Assembly: GCA_026417425.1 (NCBI GenBank)
Contig: JAOADF010000041.1
Location: 1-13,923 of the forward strand
Direction of reading: 5' to 3'
Source: Dictyoglomaceae bacterium
GTDB taxonomy: Bacteria > Dictyoglomota > Dictyoglomia > Dictyoglomales > Dictyoglomaceae
Length of the DNA: 13,923 nt
Shown: positions 7,164-13,341 of the stretch, one piece after another
Layout: each line of letters opens with the position of its first letter
How positions within the stretch are numbered: position 1 is the first letter of the stretch
Position numbers and translations under genes: made by a program
Notes under the pieces: generated by a model
Database searches by the model: none
What the model was told of the DNA's origin: nothing
The model's input: the letters and a program-made list of their open reading frames with translations, nothing else

Positions 7164-8647
7164 ATTATAGCATGTTGCATTATCTTTTCTTGAGTAGCTT
7201 CTTCTCTTTTTAGTTCCGCAGTTATTCTTCCCTTTGAAATTACAATTATTCTATCTGAGAGAGCAAGAATTTCTGGAAGCTCTGAGGATATAAGTATTAT
7301 TCCTATCCCCTCTTTTGCTAATTCTCCAATTAAAGAATGAATCTCTGCTTTTGCTCCTACATCTATTCCCCTAGTAGGTTCATCAAGGATTAAAACCTTT
7401 GGTTTTAATGCTAACCATTTTGCAACTACAACTTTTTGTTGATTTCCTCCAGAAAGATTGTTAACTATCTGAAATATATGAGGAGTTCTTATTCTCAGTT
7501 TATTTACAAAATCTTCTACTAATTTATATTCTTTTTTAAAATTTATTATTCCATTGGAAAATATAAAGGGAATACTTGGAAGAGAGAGATTCTCATGAAG
7601 AGCCATATTAAGAATAAGTCCTTGTAATTTTCTATCCTCTGGAACTAATCCAATTCCTAATTTAACTGCATCCCTTGGAGAATCAATTTCAACCTTTTTA
7701 CCATTTAAATAAATCTCCCCTGATATTTTGGGATCCGCCCCAAAAAGAGCTCTTACAATTTCTGTTCTTCCAGCTCCAACTAATCCCGCTATTCCTAAAA
7801 CTTCTCCCTTTCTTAGTGAGAAACTAATATTTTTTATAGCATGGGAAGAAAGATTTTTGACTTCAAGAATTATATTATTAATACTTGATTCTGTTCTTGG
7901 TGATACTCTAACCCTTCTTCCTACCATTAATCTTATTACTTCATCGATTTTGTTTTCTTCACAGGTAAGTTCTCCAACTCTTTGTCCATCTCTTAAAACT
8001 ATTATTCGATCCGCTATCTGAAAGACTTCCTCTAAGCGATGAGTTATAAATATTATCGAAATTCCATCATTTTTTAACTTTCTCATAATCTCAAATAATT
8101 TTGCAACTTCTTTTCCTGCTAGTGCAGAGGTAGGTTCGTCCATTATTATCAACTCAGATTTTAAGGCTAAAGCTTTTGCAATTTCAACCATTTGTTGCTG
8201 AGCAACAGTAAGATCTTTGACTAAGATATCTGGAGAAATATTTAACCCTACCATTTCTAATAATTTTTCTGCTTCCTTAAAGGCTTTCTTGTTATCAAAA
8301 ACTTTTAAAATTTTACCTTTTTTAGGTTCATGTCCCAGAAAGATATTGGTAGCTATATCTAAGTTTGGCACAAGGTTGAACTCCTGGTAAATCATAGAGA
8401 TTCCTAACTGTTGAGCATGATGTGGATTTTTGGGCTCTAATTCTTTACCTTTAAAAATAATTTTTCCTTCGTCTCTACTATAAACACCTGTAAGTATTTT
8501 CATTAAAGTGGATTTTCCTGCCCCATTTTCTCCCACCAAAGCTAAGATTTCTCCTTTGTATACTTCTAAATCTACCTTAGATAATGCTTGAACACCAGGA
8601 AAAGTTTTAGATATTTTCTCCATCTTCAATATCAATTCTTGTTTCAT
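7160..8647 (-). CDS. Sugar ABC importer ATPase, two nucleotide-binding domains (importer 2)
   Basis: A 495-residue RbsA-type ATPase energising the second importer. Domain 1 has Walker [10 protein letters not shown] (39-47, Lys45), the signature variant LTVAQQQ (146-152), Walker B IIMDEP (Asp170, Glu171) and His203. Domain 2 has a degenerate Walker A GLVGAGRT (288-295, Arg294), LSGGNQQ (398-404) and Walker B LILDEP (Asp422, Glu423). The frame can be extended to an ATG at 8695, but that start has no ribosome site and adds 16 residues encoded by a GC-rich hairpin. The ATG at 8647 sits six bases after GGAGGT, so it is chosen. The stop codon overlaps the stop of the convergent PATAN gene (TTAA, 7160-7163), leaving no room for a terminator. 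It is a close paralogue of the ATPase at 3200-4732. Confidence 0.95.
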   Translation of the reverse strand: MKQELILKMEKISKTFPGVQALSKVDLEVYKGEILALVGENGAGKSTLMKILTGVYSRDEGKIIFKGKELEPKNPHHAQQLGISMIYQEFNLVPNLDIATNIFLGHEPKKGKILKVFDNKKAFKEAEKLLEMVGLNISPDILVKDLTVAQQQMVEIAKALALKSELIIMDEPTSALAGKEVAKLFEIMRKLKNDGISIIFITHRLEEVFQIADRIIVLRDGQRVGELTCEENKIDEVIRLMVGRRVRVSPRTESSINNIILEVKNLSSHAIKNISFSLRKGEVLGIAGLVGAGRTEIVRALFGADPKISGEIYLNGKKVEIDSPRDAVKLGIGLVPEDRKLQGLILNMALHENLSLPSIPFIFSNGIINFKKEYKLVEDFVNKLRIRTPHIFQIVNNLSGGNQQKVVVAKWLALKPKVLILDEPTRGIDVGAKAEIHSLIGELAKEGIGIILISSELPEILALSDRIIVISKGRITAELKREEATQEKIMQHAII

Positions 8648-8653
8648 ATATTT

Positions 8654-8659
8654 ACCTCC
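8654..8659 (-). promoter_or_regulatory. Ribosome binding site deciding the importer-2 ATPase start
   Basis: Reads GGAGGT on the minus strand, six bases before the ATG at 8647-8645. Its GGAGG is complementary to the CCTCC in the 3' arm of the hairpin just upstream (8669-8676), so the site could be masked if that arm is free. Confidence 0.75.
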
Positions 8660-8668
8660 AAAATTCTT

Positions 8669-8689
8669 GGGGAGGGACTTCCCCTCCCC
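8669..8689 (-). terminator. GC-rich intercistronic hairpin between binding protein and ATPase
   Basis: On the minus strand GGGGAGGG (8689-8682), the 5-nt loop GAAGT and CCCTCCCC (8676-8669) form a perfect 8-bp stem, strikingly GC-rich for this DNA. It begins seven bases after the binding-protein stop codon (TAA at 8699-8697). No T-run follows (AAGAATTTT), so a 3'-end-stabilising or translation-control structure is more likely than an efficient terminator. Importer 1 has a hairpin in the equivalent position. Confidence 0.6.
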
Positions 8690-8696
8690 TTTCATT

Positions 8697-9713
8697 TTAC
8701 CAACCTTGAACAGGTATTCCTAATTCAGTTAATCTTTTTCTATATTGTTCAACTGTAAGTGCAGAAACACTCTTTATAGACTTAATATATTTATCTGCAG
8801 AAACCACATCAACTCCAGTATCTATAATTCTATTTGCTGGAATCTCCTTTAGAGTTGCATCTACACCTTTTGTTGTCATCTTAAATAATACTTCCACACT
8901 CTTATATCCCATCATATATGGCCTTTGTCCAACGGTTGCAGAAATGACTCCTTCTTTTATAAGTTGCATATGTTCTGGTGTGGTATCAAAACAAACAATT
9001 AATACTTGTCCTACTTTTCCAGCAGATTTTATTGCTTTTGCAGCTGCAGGTCCATTAAAGGCATAAACCCCAAAGAATCCTCTAAGATCTGGATAAGTAA
9101 GTAATGCTTGTTCTGCTAAGGTTACTGCTCTTCCAGTATCTTCAAAATCACATAGGGCAGGTTTTGTTACTACAGTAATTCTTTTATTTCCTGCAATTCC
9201 ATCCATAAATCCTTTCATTCTTTCTAAAGAGTTCATTGCTGTTAAAGATCCTGTTCCTATTGCTACCTTCCCACCTTTTACTCCTAATAAATCTGACATT
9301 ACCTGTCCAGCAATCTTTCCTGCAGAGTAATTATCAGTACCAATATAGACTAATCTTTTACTCAGAGGTGCATCAGTATCTAAAGTGATTACTGGAATTC
9401 CCTTGGCCATAGCCTTTTCAACAGTTGGAGCAATTGCTGCTCGGCCAGAAGGAGCAACTGCAATTCCATCTACCCCCATGGCTATAAAGGATTCCATTTG
9501 TGCAATTTGAGCGGGAATATCTTCTTTTAGAGGTACAAAAAATGTGGCTTTAATACCAAGATCCTGCGAAGCTTTTTTTACACCCAATTCAACCTCTGAC
9601 CAATAAGGATGAACTGATTTTCCAATCACTGCAACATGTATTTCTTTTGAATAGCTTATGGAGAAGAATAAAGCAAAGGAACAAAGTAGAATAACTAAAA
9701 GAAGCTTTTTCAT
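8697..9713 (-). CDS. Sugar ABC transporter substrate-binding protein (importer 2)
   Basis: A 338-residue RbsB-like (Peripla_BP_4) binding protein exported to the periplasm or cell surface. The signal peptide runs from MKKLLLVILL to about residue 22 (SYS|KE). Cys11 lies in the hydrophobic core without a proper lipobox, so it is probably not lipidated. Family features: HPYWSEVELGVKKA near residues 35-48, AMGVDGIAVAPSG at 78-90, AKGIPVITLDTDAP at 103-116, YIGTDNYSAGKIAG at 123-136 and VLIVCFDTTPEHMQLIKEG in the second lobe. The start at 9713 has AAGGAGGT nearby (9721-9728 on the plus coordinate). It lies between the permease gene and the ATPase gene, all on one strand. No sugar-metabolism gene accompanies it, so the substrate is unknown. 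Confidence 0.92.
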   Translation of the reverse strand: MKKLLLVILLCSFALFFSISYSKEIHVAVIGKSVHPYWSEVELGVKKASQDLGIKATFFVPLKEDIPAQIAQMESFIAMGVDGIAVAPSGRAAIAPTVEKAMAKGIPVITLDTDAPLSKRLVYIGTDNYSAGKIAGQVMSDLLGVKGGKVAIGTGSLTAMNSLERMKGFMDGIAGNKRITVVTKPALCDFEDTGRAVTLAEQALLTYPDLRGFFGVYAFNGPAAAKAIKSAGKVGQVLIVCFDTTPEHMQLIKEGVISATVGQRPYMMGYKSVEVLFKMTTKGVDATLKEIPANRIIDTGVDVVSADKYIKSIKSVSALTVEQYRKRLTELGIPVQGW

Positions 9714-9771
9714 AAAGTTGACCTCCTTTTAATAATTTTGGGAGAAGGAGTTAAAATTTATCTCACCCCCT

Positions 9772-10731
9772 TTAATATTTTTTTCTTTTTCTCCAGATAT
9801 CTAAGGTTACAGCGGTTACTATAACCAATCCCATAACCACATCATGCCAATAGGATGATATTTCTAATAAGATTAGTCCATTATATATAACACTCATGAT
9901 TGCAGCTCCAATGAGAGTCCCTAAAATGGTACCTTCACCACCGGAAAGAGAAGTTCCTCCAATTACTGCAGCTGCTATAGCGCTTAACTCATATCCTCCT
10001 CCTACTCCTGCCTGTCCTTGGCTCAATCTTGAAGCTATTATTATTCCAGTTATTCCAGCTAAAAATGAACTTGAAATATAGGTAAATATTCTTCTTTTAT
10101 CCACATCAATTCCTGATAATCTTGCAGCCTCTATATTTCCTCCTGTTGCATAAAGTTGTCTTCCTAAAACACTATATTTTGTAATAAAGAAAGCGATAGA
10201 TGCGAAGAAAATAAGAATTATCAATGGAAAAGGTATTCCTAAAATATCCCCTTGACCAATAAAGAAGAATTTTTCAGGTAATCCAATTATTGGCCATCCC
10301 TTTGTAATTACTGACGCCAATCCTCTAGCAGCTGTTAAAGTACCAAGGGTGATTATAAAAGGTGGAACTTTTAGTTTTGTTACAAATAAACCATGCCAAA
10401 GTCCAATAATGGAAGAAAGTAAGAGTACTATTAATATGGAAATTGTTATACTTAATCCATTTTTCATAAATAAAGCTACAAGTACTCCTGTTAAAGCTAC
10501 CAGCGAACCTACAGATAAATCTATTCCTCCCCCAATAATAACAAGAGTTTCTCCAATTGCTAATAATCCAAAAATTGCTACTTGTCTTGCAATAATCTGA
10601 AGATTAAAAGAGCTTAAAAATCTCGGATTAATAATAGTTATACCTACACTTAAAACTATAAGAGCAAAAAGTATGTTTAACTCTCTAAAATATATACCCC
10701 TTCTTAAGATTTTTACATTTTTAATTTTCAT
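9772..10731 (-). CDS. Sugar ABC importer permease (importer 2)
   Basis: A 319-residue RbsC-like membrane channel (BPD_transp_2). Family blocks: GGIDLSVGS at 68-76, KVPPFIITLGTLTAARG at 121-137, the coupling-loop region YATGGNIEAARLSGI at 194-208, and [20 protein letters not shown] at 256-275. Hydrophobic segments are clear throughout. The frame stays open up to a TTG at 10788, but the likely promoter (10791-10819) would start transcription near 10784, after that codon, and the extra residues do not resemble the family. Two adjacent ATGs (10734 and 10731) follow AAGGAG closely; 10731 has the less cramped spacing and is chosen with modest confidence. It is first in the operon permease, binding protein, ATPase. 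Confidence 0.9.
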   Translation of the reverse strand: MKIKNVKILRRGIYFRELNILFALIVLSVGITIINPRFLSSFNLQIIARQVAIFGLLAIGETLVIIGGGIDLSVGSLVALTGVLVALFMKNGLSITISILIVLLLSSIIGLWHGLFVTKLKVPPFIITLGTLTAARGLASVITKGWPIIGLPEKFFFIGQGDILGIPFPLIILIFFASIAFFITKYSVLGRQLYATGGNIEAARLSGIDVDKRRIFTYISSSFLAGITGIIIASRLSQGQAGVGGGYELSAIAAAVIGGTSLSGGEGTILGTLIGAAIMSVIYNGLILLEISSYWHDVVMGLVIVTAVTLDIWRKRKKY

Positions 10732-10734
10732 CAT

Positions 10735-10740
10735 CTCCTT
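10735..10740 (-). promoter_or_regulatory. Ribosome binding site deciding the importer-2 permease start
   Basis: AAGGAG on the minus strand directly abuts the ATG at 10734 and is three bases from the ATG at 10731. Spacing is tight for either codon. It still favours a start here over the TTG at 10788, which has no such site. Confidence 0.55.
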
Positions 10741-10761
10741 TTTTAAGATATTAATATACAA

Positions 10762-10769
10762 TTGCGCAA
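10762..10769. promoter_or_regulatory. TTGCGCAA palindrome, possible operator
   Basis: A perfect 8-bp palindrome standing out in AT-rich DNA. It lies about 15-22 bases downstream of the predicted transcription start of importer 2, a usual place for a repressor site. The symmetry does not extend convincingly outward and no regulator gene is nearby, so this is only a candidate. Confidence 0.25.
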
Positions 10770-10790
10770 CCGATTTAAAATATGCCAATT

Positions 10791-10819
10791 ATAATATACT
10801 AAAAATTCAGTTTTGTAAA
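10791..10819 (-). promoter_or_regulatory. Sigma70-type promoter for importer 2
   Basis: On the minus strand: -35 TTTACA (10819-10814, 5/6), a 17-bp spacer and -10 TATTAT (10796-10791, 5/6). Transcription would begin near 10784, giving a leader of about 50 nt before the permease ATG at 10731. Confidence 0.6.
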
Positions 10820-10855
10820 GAGGGGAGTGAGGAAAATTTTCTCATTTTTTAACTC

Positions 10856-10884
10856 TTGCTTTTTTCAAAATTCTTTTTTAAAAT
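10856..10884 (+). promoter_or_regulatory. Possible promoter for pheA
   Basis: TTGCTT (10856-10861, 3/6), a 17-bp spacer and TAAAAT (10879-10884, 5/6). Transcription would begin near 10891, about 20 bases before the ATG at 10911. The -35 is poor and the region AT-rich, so chance resemblance is quite possible. Confidence 0.3.
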
Positions 10885-10910
10885 TTATGAAAAATTTATG
10901 GGGGAAAATT

Positions 10911-11990
10911 ATGAAGAATGATTTGGAAAAATTGAGGGAAGAGATAGATGAAATTGATAAAAAAATATTGGAGCTTATAAATAAAAGAGCTCTTTTAGCT
11001 TTAAAGATTGGTGAAATTAAAAAGGTAAATAATTTAGCTCCCTTTGATCCTTTAAGAGAAAAGGAAATTTTGGAGAAATTAAAGAAATTAAATAATGGAC
11101 CCCTTTCTTATTCTGCTATAGCTGAAATTTTTAAAGATATTATTAGTCATATAAGAGATTTAGAAAAGGAAATTAAAATTGGATTTTTAGGACCAGAAGG
11201 AACTTTTACTCATCAAGCAGCTATAAAGTTCTTTGGAAAAGGCTCAAAATTTATTCCCCTCCCATCAGTAGAGAATATATTTCAATCTATGGAAAATAAT
11301 GAGGTCGATTACGGTGTTGTACCAATAGAGAATTCCTTAGAAGGAACTGTAGGTACCACTATGGATCTTTTAGTAGAAACAACTCTTAAGGTTATTGGTG
11401 AAGTATATTTACCTATCCAGCATTGTCTTTTATCTTTAAAAGATTCTTTAGATGAAATTGAAAGGATATATTCTCATCCTCAGGCCTTATCTCAGTGTAG
11501 AAAATGGCTAAAGGAGAATCTTCCAAAAGCTAAAGAAATTTCAACGAGTAGTACAACCTATGGAGCTTCTTTAGCAAAGGAAGATCCTAAGAGTGCAGCT
11601 ATAGCAAGTTCTTTAGCGAGTGAAATTTTTAGTCTTAAGATATTAGCAAAAAATATTCAAGATAATTGGTACAATAGAACTCGTTTTTTAATCTTAGGAA
11701 GGGAAAAGTTAAATCCTTCAGGGAGAGATAAAACTTCTATTATTTTTACTGTTAAACATCAGGCTGGAGCTTTATTTAGAGCTTTAAAACCTCTTTATGA
11801 TTTTAATATTAATATGACTTTAATTCAGTCAAGGCCAGTTAAATCTTCACCTTTCCAATATTTATTTTTTGTAGATTTTCAAGGACATCATGAAGAAGAA
11901 AGGGTAAAAAGGGCTTTAGAATTATTGAAAGAAGAATGTTTATCTTTCAAGATATTAGGTTCTTATCCTGAAGCGGAAAATGATTTTTAA
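10911..11990 (+). CDS. pheA: Bifunctional chorismate mutase / prephenate dehydratase
   Basis: Converts chorismate to prephenate and then to phenylpyruvate, the committed route to phenylalanine. It has 359 residues. The AroQ chorismate mutase domain is at about 1-86, with residues matching the E. coli active site (Arg9, Arg26, Lys37, Asp46, Arg49, Glu50, Glu85). The dehydratase domain is at about 89-265: GPEGTFTHQAA 94-104, VPIENSLEGTV 137-147, YSHPQALSQC 187-196 and the NRTRF motif at 255-259. The regulatory ACT domain is at about 275-355, with GALF 286-289 and QSRP 306-309, which correspond to the phenylalanine-binding GAL and ESRP motifs. The frame is open to a GTG at 10827, but the 28 extra residues are Phe-rich and not family-like; the ATG at 10911 follows GGGGG by six bases and gives the usual start. 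Feedback inhibition by phenylalanine is expected from the ACT domain. Confidence 0.94.
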   Translation: MKNDLEKLREEIDEIDKKILELINKRALLALKIGEIKKVNNLAPFDPLREKEILEKLKKLNNGPLSYSAIAEIFKDIISHIRDLEKEIKIGFLGPEGTFTHQAAIKFFGKGSKFIPLPSVENIFQSMENNEVDYGVVPIENSLEGTVGTTMDLLVETTLKVIGEVYLPIQHCLLSLKDSLDEIERIYSHPQALSQCRKWLKENLPKAKEISTSSTTYGASLAKEDPKSAAIASSLASEIFSLKILAKNIQDNWYNRTRFLILGREKLNPSGRDKTSIIFTVKHQAGALFRALKPLYDFNINMTLIQSRPVKSSPFQYLFFVDFQGHHEEERVKRALELLKEECLSFKILGSYPEAENDF

Positions 11991-12040
11991 ATTTACATGT
12001 TTAATAGTTTAAAGAAATGATTCCATACTCTCAATCTATA

Positions 12041-12049
12041 TGATATAAT
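12041..12049 (+). promoter_or_regulatory. Extended -10 promoter for argG
   Basis: TGATATAAT: a perfect TATAAT at 12044-12049 preceded by the TGN of an extended -10. The -35 position holds only TTCCAT (12021-12026), as is common where an extended -10 is present. Transcription would start near 12056, leaving a leader of about 35 nt. No clear ArgR box was found nearby. Confidence 0.65.
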
Positions 12050-12090
12050 TCTCAAACATTAAATTTTTTAAGGAGGAAAAGGATAAAAAT

Positions 12091-13284
12091 ATGGAAAAGG
12101 TGGTTTTAGCTTATTCAGGAGGTTTAGATACATCCGTTGCCATAAAATGGATAACTCAAAAATACAATATGAAAGTTATAACTTTAACTGTTGATATAGG
12201 GCAAAAAGTAGATCTTAAAGAAGTGAAGGAAAAAGCAGAAAAATTGGGAGTAGAAAAGGCATATGTATGGGATTTAAAGGAAGAATTTGTAGAAGAATAT
12301 GTTCTTCCCGCTTTAAAAGCGAATGCTCTTTATGAGGGGGCTTATCCATTATCAACTGCTCTTTCAAGACCTTTAATTGCAAAATATTTAGTAAAGGTAG
12401 CAAGAGAAAATAATGCTAAGTATGTAGCTCACGGTTGTACAGGGAAGGGAAATGATCAGGTAAGATTTGATATTGCTGTGAAATCTTTAGCTCCTGATCT
12501 TGAGGTTATAGCTCCAGTAAGAGAATGGAATTTTACTAGAGAAGAAGAAATAGAATATGCAAAAGAAAATAATATACCTGTTCCTGTATCAAAAGAAAAT
12601 CCTTATAGCATAGATGAAAATCTTTGGGGAAGAAGTATTGAAGGAGGAATTCTAGAAGATCCATGGTTAGAACCTCCTGAAGATATTTTCCTTTGGACAA
12701 AAATAAAACCAAATCTTCCTATAAGATATATGGAAATATCCTTTGAAGAAGGAATTCCTGTGGGATTAGATGGGGAAATAATGTCTCCTATCAAGATTAT
12801 AGAAACTCTTAATAAAATAGCAGGAGAATATGGAATAGGAAGAATTGATCATATTGAAAATAGATTAGTAGGAATAAAAACTAGAGAAGTTTATGAAGTC
12901 CCTGCTGCCTTTATTCTTATCACAGCTCATTCTGCTATAGAGAGTTTAGTTCATCACAGGGAGCTTTCCCATTTCAAAAAAATAGTAGAAGAGAAATATT
13001 CTCAAATTATTTATTATGGTTTATGGTTTGATCCTTTAAGAGAGGCTCTTCAAAGTTTTATTGAGAAAACTCAGGATAGAGTTACTGGAAAAGTTAGAGT
13101 AAGATTCAATTATGGTACTTTTTCAATTGTTGGTAAATATTCTCCTTATTCTTTATATGATTATGATTTGGCAACTTATGATAAAAAGAGTACTTTTTCT
13201 GTGGAATCTGCGGTGGGATTTATTAAAATTTTTGGATTACCTTCTTATTTATATGCCAAAAAGGAGAATAAAAATAATTTTTGA
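12091..13284 (+). CDS. argG: Argininosuccinate synthase
   Basis: A 397-residue cytoplasmic enzyme that joins citrulline and aspartate using ATP (to AMP and pyrophosphate), the penultimate step of arginine synthesis. The N-terminal ATP-pyrophosphatase motif AYSGGLDTS is at residues 7-15. Further family blocks are YPLSTALSRPLIAK (85-98), HGCTGKGNDQVRF (114-126), SIDENLWGRSIEGG (173-186) and the C-terminal YSPYSLYDYDLATYD. Length is normal. AAGGAGG (12070-12076) lies 14 bases before the ATG, with a second weak AAGG closer (12079-12082). The usual partner argH does not follow; carA does, 57 bases on, with its own promoter overlapping the argG stop. Confidence 0.97.
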   Translation: MEKVVLAYSGGLDTSVAIKWITQKYNMKVITLTVDIGQKVDLKEVKEKAEKLGVEKAYVWDLKEEFVEEYVLPALKANALYEGAYPLSTALSRPLIAKYLVKVARENNAKYVAHGCTGKGNDQVRFDIAVKSLAPDLEVIAPVREWNFTREEEIEYAKENNIPVPVSKENPYSIDENLWGRSIEGGILEDPWLEPPEDIFLWTKIKPNLPIRYMEISFEEGIPVGLDGEIMSPIKIIETLNKIAGEYGIGRIDHIENRLVGIKTREVYEVPAAFILITAHSAIESLVHHRELSHFKKIVEEKYSQIIYYGLWFDPLREALQSFIEKTQDRVTGKVRVRFNYGTFSIVGKYSPYSLYDYDLATYDKKSTFSVESAVGFIKIFGLPSYLYAKKENKNNF

Positions 13285-13309
13285 TAAAATTTATTTTTTA
13301 ATATATAAT
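13281..13309 (+). promoter_or_regulatory. Sigma70-type promoter for carA
   Basis: -35 TTGATA (13281-13286, 5/6), a 17-bp spacer and a perfect -10 TATAAT (13304-13309). The argG stop codon TGA (13282-13284) lies inside the -35 box, the same arrangement as at 2021. Transcription would begin near 13316, about 26 bases before the carA ATG. Confidence 0.75.
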
Positions 13310-13341
13310 CCTTTGGAACAAATTAATTAAGGGAGATTAGA

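Noticed and set aside
7728..8021. Plus-strand open frame of 97 codons inside the importer-2 ATPase gene
   Set aside because: It is a shadow of a well-supported gene on the other strand, with no recognisable domain and no ribosome site of note.
8648..8695. ATG at 8695 as start of the importer-2 ATPase
   Set aside because: It has no ribosome site, and the 16 added residues are encoded by the GC-rich hairpin. The ATG at 8647 has GGAGGT at ideal spacing.
9679..9683. Possible lipobox Cys (residue 11) in the importer-2 binding protein
   Set aside because: The preceding residues (ILL) do not fit a lipobox, and the hydrophobic core continues past the Cys.
10732..10788. TTG-initiated N-terminal extension of the importer-2 permease
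   Set aside because: The predicted transcription start (about 10784) lies downstream of the TTG, and the only SD-like site lies just before 10734.
10790..10795. Perfect TATAAT on the plus strand as a pheA promoter
   Set aside because: No -35 at 16-18 bp spacing and no extended -10. It is better explained as part of the minus-strand promoter region.
10827..10910. GTG-initiated N-terminal extension of PheA by 28 residues
   Set aside because: The added peptide is Phe-rich and unlike the chorismate mutase family. The ATG at 10911 gives the normal N-terminus.
11991..12090. Terminator after pheA or ArgR box before argG
   Set aside because: No stable inverted repeat with a T-run and no convincing arginine-operator dyad could be found in these 100 bases.
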